This document shows positions 22,301 through 33,500 of a stretch of 64,000 bases of DNA, piece after piece. Source of the DNA: Strigamia acuminata (lineage: Eukaryota > Arthropoda > Chilopoda > Geophilomorpha > Linotaeniidae). Numbering within the stretch: the first letter of the stretch is position 1; every line of letters starts with the position of its first letter. A program made the position numbers and the translations under genes. The stretch covers positions 7,837,605 to 7,901,604 of the forward strand of contig OX442321.1 of the NCBI GenBank assembly GCA_949358305.1. The letters run 5' to 3'. The notes under the pieces are model-generated. The model saw only the letters and a list, made by a program, of their open reading frames with translations, did no database searches and was not told the DNA's origin.

Positions 22301-25300
22301 TGTACTATTGATACAACACCAGAAAACTGCAAGTCAGTTGGTACTTCAGACACACCAGAAAATTACAAATTAGTTGGTACTTCTGATACAGCATCACAAA
22401 ATTGCAAGTTAATCGGTACTTCTGATCCACCATCAGCCCATAAGTTAGTTGGTACTAGTGATATATTATCTGTCAACAAGTTAGTTGGCACTACTGATCC
22501 ACCAACAGCCAGGAAGTTAATCGGAACTAGTACAGCACTGCTCACCAGAACAATTGATGTGTTACCAGTCAAAACATCATACAGGACAACCAGTACATCA
22601 CCAGTCAACAGATCATACAGAACAACCAGTACATCACCAGTCAACAAGTCAATCGGAACAACTGCTACAACTCTAGCATACAGAACAACCAGTACGTCAC
22701 CAGTAAACAGAAGACCCAGTACATCACCAGTAAACAGAAGAACCAGTACATCACCAGTAACCAGAACTACCGGTACATCACCAATCTACAAATCACTCAG
22801 ATCAACTTGTACATCACCAGTCAACAAATCAATTCTGATAATTGATTCAGCACTGGTCAACAAGTCAATCAGAACAACTGATAGGGGCACCACTACAGCC
22901 AATAGGTCGGTCAGAACAACTGATAAGTGGACCATCACAGCCAACCAGCCCAACCACTGTTACAGAACGATTGGTACCAACAGCAAATCCACGACTGATG
23001 TTCCCGTACCGCTTGCCACCAATACTGGTGGTGTCATATACTATTCCAGTCGGCCCAGTAGATCGGAAGCCTTTACTAATACAGATTCTAGAATTGACTA
23101 CACCAGTACGGACAAAGTTGACAGTTCCATCAGTACCAACTGTATCGGCGTAAAACGAAAGGGAAACATTTTAAGAACAGAATCGACACTTCATTCACTC
23201 GGTACTTGCACCAGAGGTTCCATGCTCAAACCGGTTTGGATTGAAAGCAATGACGAGCGACTGGCTAGGACCACCAGTAAGGAGATGGCAATATTTTCCC
23301 ACGCACGGCGAATGGACAAAACAACCGATACATCGCTCCTCAACTGCTCGGACGACTGTACCAACACCGAGACGCCAAATACGAATCATACATGGACCGA
23401 CACTCGATACGACGGATTTATTGCCGACAATTCGACCAACACTACTCTGACAATATCCGTGCAGAAATCGGTCGATTGCTTGTTTAAGACTTTCAACCGC
23501 GACAACTCTTCGAACACGGTCCAATTCAAGACGATTCAGAAGTGGACCGACACGTTGCTGGACAAGCCCGTGAAAGATTCATCGACATCTACCGAGATCC
23601 AATACGCGCAGAAAGGAACCGACAACGATTTCGTCTACGCCAACAAGGGCGTGAACAACGCCGACACCGATTCGAGTGCGAGTCAAAACGACGGCTTGAA
23701 TAACATGCCCAACCTGTGCTATTGCTCCGACGAAAACACGAGTCAAATGATCGGTCCTGCAGGAAAAACGAACCTAAGACCCGCCAGGTCTTCTAAAGTC
23801 AACTTGGCGATTCCAACCGACACGAAAGTGAATTCCGCGCGGAAGACAACTGCGACCAACAGTGGACAGAAGGCGAGTTTGAGCCGCGATCAATCCGTCA
23901 AGACCAAAGGCGAAATACTGTCTCGTGAGAAGGCGAGCGGTAGCAACAAGACCGGCACCGGCACCGCTTTTCATCCGATCAGCAAGCAGAAGAACAAGTG
24001 CAACTACACCGATTCGAACGGCTGTTATTCCGGTAACACGCTGGTTGTAGAGAAACGCACGCCGGCGTTGCGAAAAGCGGAAGACGTGGAAAATTTGGAT
24101 TATTTTATCGACGACGGCGACGGTTTTCCTACGCCGGACATCATCGAGTTTAGCTGGCCGAACAGCGACAGTATGCTCAAACCGCCCACGCTGGCCGTGG
24201 GAGAATCAAAAAGTGGTAATCCGAGTTCGTCGAACAAACAAGGTGACCGGAAAGGATCGAAACTCCGCGCGGCAAAATGTTTAAATTTGTTTACGAAGCG
24301 TTCGAACCAGAAAATCGATGTAAACGCGAGAGGATCGGAAAAATTGGCGGTTAGTTCATCCGACGGGCGATGTAGAAATGCTTGTTTGGCTTTCAAGCCC
24401 GTGCCAGGCGGGAAGGATCAGTTTGGGATGAATGATCCGAGGAAGATACTACGGCAATGTTCGGGTTGTTACAACACTACCGGCAAGATGAAGAAATGCC
24501 AACAGTAAGATTTTACCTTTTGGTGTTTAATTCGTACTGCTGTGTGTGCTTATTAATTATTAGATGTGTTGACGAAAATTGGCCAAACCCGAGGTACTAC
24601 TGCGGTATTGTATGTCAAAGTTAGTATAAGATTTGCAATTGTTTTGCTTACGTATAGGTAAAAGAGGGACGTCGCCGAGGAGGCTGACATTCATTTTAAA
24701 CAATATATTTAAACTGCTTTTTAAGCTGCTTGTTTCGATTTAATTTCAAAATTTAAAGTTAAACATGCATCATATTACGCATGGATTTATAAATCAGCAA
24801 AGAGAATCATAGTATTTGTTAAATCCACCCACATGGTTCAAAAATACACTGAAATTGTATTTTGAAATGCATTGAGTTTTACTAGAATGGATTTACAATA
24901 TTATTTATTATTTGTCAAATAAGAATGCATTTTCAAATGCACTTTTTCAATTGTATTATGGAATGCATTATTTAATGTACAAATAACTCTAATATATTTA
25001 ATTCTGTGAAATGGTGTGCATTTTGGAATGCATTAAGTGAAAAGCAATGTATTGTAAAATACATTTTTGAACCATATGAGCAGCTGTAGCAAAGTGCTCT
25101 GGGTGAAACCTTTTCAGCAAGCACTTGGGCAGGTGTGATTTACACATTTGCAATAAGATTTGCATCAAAATTTGATTGATTTGCTGGATTTTCAACTGAT
25201 TTGCTGGATTTTCAACTGATTTGCTGAATTTTTAACTGATTTGCTGAATTTTCAACTGATTTAGTGTGGATTTCCAACTGATTTGCTGGATTTTCAACTG

Positions 25301-25608
25301 ATTTACACATTTGTAATAAGATTTGCTGGATTTCCAATTGATTTGATTGATTTCCAATTGATTTGCTGAATTTACAACTGATTTGCTGTTTGAGGGTTTG
25401 CTGGAATGTCGGCCCCTTCGGATATGACACTTGTCGTAAATATGTTGGGGGTTTTGATTGGGTATACTGGTCACATGGCCAAAACAGAATCGTGTCCCTG
25501 TTTATTGGGGCTTGGTTGCCACTGATACCGTATACTTTTCTTTTTTTAATTCCAGCTAAACATTGGTTTACTAGACACGAAAGAGAGCATTATTGTACAA
25601 GTTTGTAA
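19308..25608 (+). CDS. Family copy E: giant member with Thr/Ser-rich repeat extension and MYND-like finger
   Basis: Ten exons: 19308-19433, 19500-19568, 19625-19691, 19781-19828, 19907-19956, 20329-21426, 21492-21675, 21984-24504, 24564-24619 and 25556-25608. They sum to 4272 nt, 1423 residues. It starts MRFVDLRRK and has GCGPNFVRNR, FWFRFWLTFC, NYCWN, FACALGEVFYKWL and VPWIRK. Exon 5 is the long form (DPNPVRIIELVLSDTQ). About 1100 residues of disordered sequence lie between core and finger, with CKLVGTSDTT-type repeats, then TTSTSPVNR repeats, then STNT/TSTE-rich sequence. The finger is complete: CSGC, KKCQQC, YYCGIVCQ, HW and HEREH. The exon 7-8 junction (phase 1) spans an intron holding a MITE. 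Confidence 0.8.
20015..20185. repeat. ~31-bp minisatellite, copy E intron 5
   Basis: Five copies of a CACGAATTTCTAAAATTTTG-type unit with a TCAAAATTYG spacer. Confidence 0.85.
21694..21919. mobile_element. MITE inside copy E intron 7
   Basis: The terminal inverted repeats begin CCATGAACCAAGGATAAC and are flanked by TA on both sides (21692-21693, 21920-21921). It makes up most of the 308-bp intron that splits the repeat-coding region. Confidence 0.8.
22019..22830 (+). repeat. Coding repeat arrays in copy E exon 8
   Basis: About fifteen degenerate units encode CKLVGTSDTT-like peptides (unit roughly 45 bp). They are followed by ACATCACCAGTCAACA-type units encoding TSTSPVNR. The DNA units often contain GTAAGTT or AAGTTAGT, potential cryptic splice donors. 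Confidence 0.8.
24830..25078. mobile_element. Inverted-repeat element with CACATGGTTCAAAAATACA ends
   Basis: The left end, CACATGGTTCAAAAATACA, pairs with TGTATTGTAAAATACATTTTTGAACCATATG-like sequence on the right. The same ends recur at 61500-61794. It lies in the last long intron of copy E. Confidence 0.6.
25155..25395. repeat. ~20-bp minisatellite, copy E last intron
   Basis: A dozen degenerate copies of a GATTTGCTGGATTTTCAACT unit. Confidence 0.85.
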
Positions 25609-25795
25609 AAAAATTATTCGGTAATTCGAAACTCCAACTTGGATGAAAAAAAAAATTGTAATGTTATAAAAAAAAAATTTAAAAAAAAAATTGTAATGTG
25701 ATAAAAAAATTTTTTTTAAAAAGGTTGTAATGTTTTAAAAATTAAAATAAAAAAATTGTAAAATATAAAGATTCGTTGATGGTTTTCTTATTCGC

Positions 25796-25810
25796 CCGTC
25801 AGATGGCGAG
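25796..25810 (+). promoter_or_regulatory. CTCF-like core motif upstream of copy F
   Basis: CCGTCAGATGGCGAG carries the AGATGGCG core and lies about 165 bp before the start codon. Confidence 0.42.
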
Positions 25811-25880
25811 AGCGAAAATCGCCTGCAATGTATTGTGGGTAGTTAATTATTAAATCAATATGTGTTTTTAAGTTAAAGTA

Positions 25881-25935
25881 AACCTAGAAAAAAGCACCTT
25901 TTGAATTTTCTAAATTTCCAGTGTATTTGCTACAG
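25881..25935 (+). promoter_or_regulatory. Conserved 5' block of copy F
   Basis: AACCTAGAAAAAA, CTTTTGAATT, CTAAATTTCC and GTGTATTTGCT occur in order. They match the same block before copy H almost base for base and that of G partly. This is likely core promoter or 5'-UTR sequence kept after duplication. Confidence 0.55.
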
Positions 25936-25962
25936 CGTCCGACGTGAACAAAAGAAAACAGA

Positions 25963-28900
25963 ATGAGATATATTGATTTGAGAAGAAACAAAACCGAATC
26001 TTATTTCGATACAGTCATCAAATTGGGCTGCGGACCAAATTTTGTTCGAAATCGTCACGAATTATTTGAACAGATGATACAGGAACAGGTGAACTAAAAT
26101 ACAATTGTTTTCGTTTAATCAAAAATTGGATATATTTTTATTTTTCCGACGTAAATCTTTTTCGTTTAGGGGAAGGAATTTTGGTTTCGATTTTGGTTAA
26201 CCTTTTGTTTTCATCCAGACATCAGAGAAGTTGATGAGGTACAGTTGTGTGCATTCGGTGAATTAATAATACCCATAAATTAAAACTTTTATATTTTAGT
26301 TCAATCAAATTTTACCGATTAGAACCACCTCTTTACGTCAACTTCTTCACAGCCGATTTGTTCAAGGTAAAATCAAAATTTACCAAGCAGGGCTGGACTA
26401 AGGAGATTGATGGACCAGCTAAAAACGCATTTTTTTAATGTACAAATCATATCTCTGCAGCTAAAAATGAATATTTTCTGCTTGACATGCATTTTTTTTA
26501 ATAGTAATGTGCCCATTTCCGCCTAGAAATGCATTTTTTTCGCCTAGAAATGCATTTTTTTCGCCTAGAAATGCATTTTTTTGGCTTAAAAATGCTTTTT
26601 TTTGGCTTAAAAATGCTTTTTTGGGCTTAAAAATGCTTGTTTTGGCTTAAAAATGCATTTTTTTGGCTTATAAATGCATTTTGTGGTTTATAAAATGCAG
26701 TTTTTAGCTTAAAAATTCAGTTTTTGGCTTAAAAATGCACTATTTGGACCAGTACGTTGATTTTTGGCCTAAAAATGCACGTTTTTCATTCAGGGCCCCC
26801 TCAACAAAGCCTTAATCCGTCCCAGACCAAGCATGAAATAAAATTTTTAATAGAAATAATTTTATATTCACGATTTCAGCTTCGACTGATGCGGCAATAT
26901 CTTATTGCTGGAAGGTTGTTTTCGAAAGTAAACAAATGTTAACTTTTAATTTCTAACAAAAAAGTTGTACATGTGATGTTTATTTTAAGAGCCAACACCG
27001 GTTGGAGTGACGGAAGTCATTCTGTCTGATGGCCAGGTAAGAGAACGACAGTTAATACCGGAAGTTTATTTATTTATTTATTTTTTTAAAAAAAAAAAAA
27101 AAAAATTTTAGTTCATAGACGAAAGTTATCAATTTGTCATAATCAACTTCGCTTGCGCTCTCGCTGGAATTTTTTACAAATGGCTGCGTGCAAAGACCGT
27201 TGCAAGTTCCTTTACCGACTACTGGACCATTCCTCACGAATATTTAGACCCAGAGTTCATGCCGGGCGCATTGGAAAAATTCATGATCAAACATTGGGGA
27301 AGTAGATTGCTGCGTCTTCTCGACGTCAAACGCAGCCAGGTCCCCTGGATCCGCCAGCGCTTGGTTCCGCAACAAACACTCGTCCCGTACCAACTCAGCG
27401 ACGAGAAACTAACCAACGACAACGCGGACTGTCTACGGTCGAAAACCATCGCGAAAAGACTGAAAACGTGGACGCACAAAGTGAAGAACATCAGATCGGT
27501 GATTGGCGACATCGACGAGGTCTACTTCGGCACCAAGGACAACCAACGAAAGAACACCACGACTGCGAACAAAGTGCAAACTCTTGAAAAAGGAGCGAGG
27601 AAATCTTTGAGTCAAAACGAGGCCGACAAATACGGAGAGCGGTCGAAAAACGAGACGCACCAACAGCAAAAAACAAAGAGCATCCACTGCACGAAGAACA
27701 AACCAATCGCACCGAATACGAGGAAAATGCCGAGAAAACTGCAGCATACGACGAACAAATTGCGCTCGAACTCAAAGCAATCCGCAGCAGATGCAATGAC
27801 CAACACTGACGTATCGATTTGCTTACACAGTTTAGTGACCCACCCGTTTGTTACGCACGCAGGAATGAACAGCCTTTCCGGATACACTGCCAGTACCACT
27901 TCTTCCGCTAACACGAAGAATTGTCAACAGTAAGCTCTAACAAAAAACGCGTCGAAATTACTAAAAGCGCAGTGCAGAGACAAACTAACCCGCATTACTT
28001 AACTCCATCAGGAGTGACCATAATTTCAGAGTTCGAAAGGTCAGCAGCAACCCCAGTTCCGATTTTCTGACTGAAACACTCGCCAACGAACAGTATTTAC
28101 ACAAACAGAAGCCGAGCAGCAACGACGACACTTTGAAGGTTCGCCGCAAGATCCCCGTGCGAAAATTCGCCACGATCGGTACCAGAACTCCAAAGTTCTT
28201 CCATTTTTCCGACACGACAACACCCGACGCGCCGCCGAAGCTTTACGGCCGCAAATCCATTCGAAACACCACCAGTATGCCCGCCAGTAAACTCGCCACC
28301 TCACGCCCCACTGCTATGTCTACTAATATTGGTACCAACATTGATACCAACATTGATATCTGTACCGGCACAGATAATAAAGTTGATATTTGTACGAGTA
28401 CCGAGAATAAAGTTGGCAATATTGATAATCCTTGCTTTCAACAGAACGAAGTGAGAACGTTCGATTCACATTGCACCTGCACCAAAAGTTCTTTGTCCGT
28501 TGCCGTGTCGAATCGGTGCAGCGAGCACCGAATTGCTCCGCAAAACCATCCGGAAAGCGGCGACAAACCGGAAATAACTGCTTCCTACGGTTCAAATAAT
28601 TCGACCAACACCATTCGCATTCGAGGCGGCAAGCAGAAGCGAACCAACACTCGAAACGATCGTCTAAATTCGCGCAGATCGTCCACCACCATCGTCCCAA
28701 AAAGGAAAAGATCGAAAGGTTATTGGAGTGACGCAAGTTCGGATTCGGGTTCGACGGAGCACGTCGGCAGGCGTTCAAGATTGAGTAATAAATTCACCAG
28801 CACCGAGGACAAATCCCGAGATAAATCCACCGCTACCACCGCCGCTGACGTCGAAGTAAAAAATCACTCGAGCAACAAATGCACCGCCACTGACGTCGAA

Positions 28901-30245
28901 GTAAAAAATCACTCGAGCAACAAATTCACCGCCACCGAGGTCGAATCGAAAAACAAATTCACCGCCACTGACGTCGAAGTAAAAAACCACTCGAGCAACA
29001 AATTCACTGCCACTGACGTCGAATCGAAAAACAAATGCATCGCCACTGACGTCGAAGTAAAAAACAGTTCGAGCAACAAATTCACCGCCACTGAGGTCGA
29101 ATCGAAAAACAAATGCACCGCCAGTGACGTCGAAGTAAAAAACAGCTCGAGCAACAAATTCACCAACACCGATGCAATGAAATGCGACAAGCTGACCAAC
29201 ACTGATGCTAAACGAAGGCCTAATAAGCCGTTGTTTAATCCATTTTGCTGTCAGCTGTGTCCGAAAGCCCAAATGCCGATTAAAAATGGCAAATTCGGCT
29301 GTCTGAAAAAGCCGAAAATCGTGGAAAAACCCAAGCCGTGTTTGGTCGGTTATAAATTCGGTAAATTCAAACCTAAACTCGCGTTCAACGAGAAATACAA
29401 CTCTCCCGTCGTCAAAGCGAAATCCACGAATGCCACCATGACCGATCCGATTCCAAAACAAGAGGTCGGTTGCATCGAGTCGAACGATTTCGGTTCCAAC
29501 ATCGAGATACTCAAGTCGGTGATTAAAAAATTGAATAGTGGCGGCCAATCCGACGATTTTCCCACGTCGGACGCCGCAAACGGGTCGAAAAGGTCGACGA
29601 AAATCACAATCGACGTGCAACCGCCGGAGATACGCGAATCACAAGACGCACGACAAAGCGATGTGCAAGACAAGCGATATTACAACGATTTGCAAGACGC
29701 ACGATACGTCGGCGATTACCAAACTAAGCGGCAGCTAGTGCAGACGCCCGATCGTGGTCCTGGGGTGGCTGAACCTGGCAAAATGCTTCCCTATTTTTCG
29801 ACTCCCTCGATAGATATTTGTGTTAGAAACACGACGAATGGTAGACCGGTTGTGGCGGAAAGAGTGTTGCTTGGAAAAAATGCAAAATTAGAGCGACCGG
29901 TTGGTTACACGTCCGAATTGTACGAGCGACGAGCGCCGTCTAAATTACTCATGTCACCGCTTCAATGTTCGTGTTGTCACGACACTCGGAACCCGCTCAA
30001 GATTTGCCAGAAGTAAGATTTTGGTGCGTAGTTTGCGGTTGTTATAGTGTGTGATTTATTTTTGTTAGATGTGCGGACGAAGATTGGCTAAATCCGAGAT
30101 ATTACTGTGGTATTGTCTGTCAAAGTTAGTATGAAAATGTGACGTTACGCAAGTTGGTTTGTTTTTAGTTTTTCTTCTTTTAATTGCAGCAAAACATTGG
30201 TTTCAAGCGCACGAAAGAGAGCATCGTTTACGTTCAAATTTGTAA
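25963..30245 (+). CDS. Family copy F: giant member with cassette extension exon and MYND-like finger
   Basis: Nine exons: 25963-26088, 26170-26238, 26300-26366, 26880-26927, 26990-27036, 27112-27929, 28030-30012, 30069-30124 and 30190-30245. They sum to 3270 nt, 1089 residues. It starts MRYIDLRRN and has GCGPNFVRNR, FWFRFWLTFC, SYCWK, FACALAGIFYKWL, LEKFMIKHWG and VPWIRQ. Exon 5 is the long form. Exon 6 ends with a decayed finger start (KNCQQ, phase 2). Exon 7 (1983 nt, frame-neutral) adds a disordered region with NKFTATDVEVKN repeats and TNTD motifs, and ends in a fresh finger start, CSCC..KICQK. The last exons complete the finger (YYCGIVCQ, HW, HEREH). Skipping exon 7 would keep the frame. 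Confidence 0.8.
26390..26823. mobile_element. hAT-like non-autonomous element carrying a minisatellite, copy F intron 3
   Basis: The left end, GGGCTGGACTAAGG, pairs with the right end CCTTAATCCGTCCC. A direct repeat ACCAAGCA flanks both sides. The inside is mostly ~20-bp CGCCTAGAAATGCATTTTTT-type repeats. Similar ends flank minisatellites in copies G and H. Confidence 0.6.
28845..29165 (+). repeat. Coding repeat in copy F exon 7
   Basis: Alternating units encode VEVKNHSSNKFTATD and VESKNKFTATD. They are highly similar at the DNA level (GACGTCGAAGTAAAAAA). Confidence 0.9.
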
Positions 30246-30414
30246 ATTTTTGTTGAAAAAAATTGTAAAATACATATTGATTAAAAAAGAGAAAAAATTA
30301 TTTTATAATTAATCATTTCGTCGTATGATTTTGGACCAATCTAATTTGGTGGCGCACGTATTGTTGTGGTTTTCGTTGCAAGGAGTGCAGTTGTCTTTGT
30401 TTCATTCAATGTGT

Positions 30415-30431
30415 CGCCCACAAGAGGGCAG
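30415..30431 (+). promoter_or_regulatory. CTCF-like motif upstream of copy G
   Basis: CGCCCACAAGAGGGCAG differs from the vertebrate CTCF core CCASYAGRKGGCR at one position. It lies about 140 bp before the start codon. Confidence 0.5.
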
Positions 30432-30494
30432 TAAATTTGTGCAGGGTGATGTGGGTAAATTATTTATTAAAGAAATAAATATGAATTTAAATTA

Positions 30495-30545
30495 AACCTA
30501 AAAAAAAAGTAAACATCTCTAAAATTTTCCGTGTATTCGCTGTAG
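30495..30545 (+). promoter_or_regulatory. Conserved 5' block of copy G
   Basis: AAACCTAAAAAAAA, TCTAAAATTTTCC and GTGTATTCGCT occur in the order seen before copies F and H. Confidence 0.45.
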
Positions 30546-30569
30546 AAATCAGGATTATCTCGACGTACT

Positions 30570-33500
30570 ATGAGATTTGTTGATTTGAGAAGATCCGCAT
30601 GTGAATCCCACTACGATTTCGTGATCAGAATGGGTTGTGGACCGAACTATGTTCGAAACCGTCTTGAGTCATTTAGGGAGATGATAGTGCAACAGGTATA
30701 GAGCCCTTTCTTATACAAGTTACTTAATGTCTGATTTTTTTCCTATTTTTCAAATGTCAATTCAGGGGAAGGTGTTTTGGTTTCGTGTTTGGTTAAGCTT
30801 TTGTTTACAGCCAGATATTAAAGAAATTGAACAGGTATAAATACAATTGTGTGCAAAATATAAATATAAGAAAGCATAATTTCTTTTATTTTTAGTTCAG
30901 TCAAGAATTACCGATTAAAACCACCTCTTTGAGTCAACTTCTTTGCAAGCGATTTGTCCAAGGTTAATATAGATTAGTAAACATAAAATCCAAAGGATTA
31001 AAGGAAATTAAATGCTTGTACAATTTCAGATACACCTGATGCAGTAATTACTTATTGTTTGACCGTCGTTTTTGAAAGTATAAACAAATATCAATTCTAG
31101 TTTATAAGAAAAGTTTTGCATTTAGTGTATATTTTAAGAGCCGGCACCGGTTGGGGTAACTGAAATAATACTGTCAGACGGCCTGGTAAGTTGCTACAAA
31201 TATGTGCGTTCAAAGTTTCTGTTTATGCCATAAATCGCAAAGACTTAAGTTGGGCCTTTCTCTCTTTCTCCCATTGGGCGAGCCTCATTACTCTTAACTG
31301 TAGACTGTGTACTGCCACCAGGATAAGTAGTTTTGTAGTTTTTTTAATTTTTTGATTATTATAATGGTTAAAATGATTTAAATTTATTTGTTTTTTATAA
31401 TGAAATGTTTTTTCCATTCATAAAATTAAGTTTTATGCCGTTTTTAATTCATAATACATTTTTGTTTAGTTTATTGCTGGCTTTGTCAGGAAAGCAAACA
31501 ATTTTTGAATTTATTTTTTCGATTACAATGTCTGTACATCAAGTGTAATTCTGTTGTTTTTGGTCTGTTTTTTTGTATCACTACACAAGTGAAATGGCTC
31601 GGCCAATGAGAGAAAGGCCCAACTTATAGTGGGTTAAAGTATAGAGTGGTCTTCGAAAGGGTTTATTACGTCTCGTTTCGGCTTTTACAAACAGAAACTT
31701 TGACATCAACCTAACGCTTTGCACTTTAGTTTTTTAGAACACAACTTATAGTTTATAGATGAGAGTTATCAGCTTGTTTTAATCAAGTTTGCGTGTGCAC
31801 TTGGAGAAATTTTCTACAAATGGCAGCGCGCTAAAGTGATTAAAGATGACGACGCCGCGTACTGGACATGTCCTCAGCAGTATTTGTCTGCGAATTTCGA
31901 GCCGGGAGAGTTGGAAAAATTCATGATTAAACATTGGGGTACAACATTGGAGGAGCTTTTTGAGGTCAACCGCAGCCAAGTTCCTTGGATTCGAAAATTG
32001 ATGTCTACGAACGAAATCGACGTCGATCACAGTGACAAACTGTCGTACTCTAGCTTCGACTGCTTACAAAACAAAGATATCACACTCAAACTGAAAACCT
32101 GGATATTCATAGTGAAGAAAATGAACCAGTCCATCTTAAATTCCGACGAGGTGTCGATTTTTCCGCCAATACAGAACGTTGAAGAAAGCAAAGAGGCCAC
32201 ACCCGCGAAGCCACGGATTGATTTGAGCAATTGGGAGGGCACTGTTTGGCCGGAAAAACGGGTGAAGAAAGCTGCCAGTCAGAGCGACCTTAGTAGCCGC
32301 CAAGAAGAATTGAGAAACTACGAGGAGGAAGAAAAGTCATTGGAATGTTCGAACAAAAAGAAAGAAAAGTGGAACAGTCTGGAGAAAACTGACGAACAAA
32401 CACAGAAGAAAAAGCAGCAAATGAGGAGCAAGAGCCGTTCGAAACACACAGACATTGCAGACCAACCAGCACAGAACAATGCAGCCGAACATGGTTCGAA
32501 TCGTCGTTTGGTCAAGGAAAATTCTGCACATGACCCCTTAGTCATTCTCCGAGGAGGAAATGTTAGAACAGAGTCCAGCGACGATCTTTCTCCACTAATT
32601 AGCACAAAAAGCTATGGCTTTACCGCTTTCGGTACTCCTGAACTGAAGAAATGCCCTCAGTAAGCTTTAAATTTGTGGCAACTAAAGATGTCCTAATGTC
32701 TTCCCTACGATGGAAAAGCAATAGGCAATCTTAGCTGTTGGAATATTGCGCATGAGGAATTTAATTATAATGGTTATGGCTAAACAACATCGACACTTAC
32801 CATGTTTACATGTACCCAGTTATCTGGATAAATGAAAATGCGAATTTTACTTTACTGGAAAACTGATCATGTAAACAAATCAGTTTTCTAGAAAAGACAG
32901 ACTTATCTGGAAAACTAAATTCCACTTGTACGAGCTAGATTTTGGCCGTTTTGCGCATTGAAAACTGCATATAAACACCCGTGCATGCAAAAATTCAAAA
33001 ACTTGGATCGAGTTATTGTCGGATCGTTGTAGTAAAAATACGTGTTCATGTGGTAACAGTTTTCCAAATAAGTGAAAATTCGGATTTTATTTATCCGGTT
33101 AACCGTGCGAGTTTATGTGACGTTAGTTTTTTGGTAAACTTGACGTATGTGAATTATCCATAATGCATTTTGATTATCTGGAACAACAAAATGGTTGTCG
33201 ATCTATTTCAGCCCTTCAACAAATCAAATTTAGCTCATGTAACCTCTCCCAAAAGCAAGAAGCATTAAAATTTGTTATAAAACAAAGGAATAAGGGGTAC
33301 GAAATATTACGGTCAGTACGCCATTTTTAGGCGTGCACAGGTGTTTACATGTAGTTTGCAATATCTAAAACGCCCAAAATCTATCTCGTACAACTGGAAT
33401 TTGGTTTTCTGAATAAGTCTGTCTTTTCTAGAAAACTGTTTCGTTTATACGAGCATATTTCCAGAAAAGTAATATTTGGATTTTCACTTATCTAGATAAC

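Larger units (their letters stand above)
25609..25962. other. Spacer between copies E and F with CTCF-like site and conserved 5' block
   Basis: 354 bp. It starts with poly-A-rich 3' flank, then a CTCF-like site (25796-25810) and the block shared with copies G and H (25881-25935) just before the start codon. Confidence 0.6.
30246..30569. other. Spacer between copies F and G
   Basis: 324 bp with 3' flank, a CTCF-like site (30415-30431) and the diverged conserved 5' block (30495-30545). Confidence 0.55.

Noticed and set aside
28775-29620. 281-codon minus-strand frame opposite copy F exon 7
   Set aside because: Antisense shadow of a coding repeat; no homology or signals.
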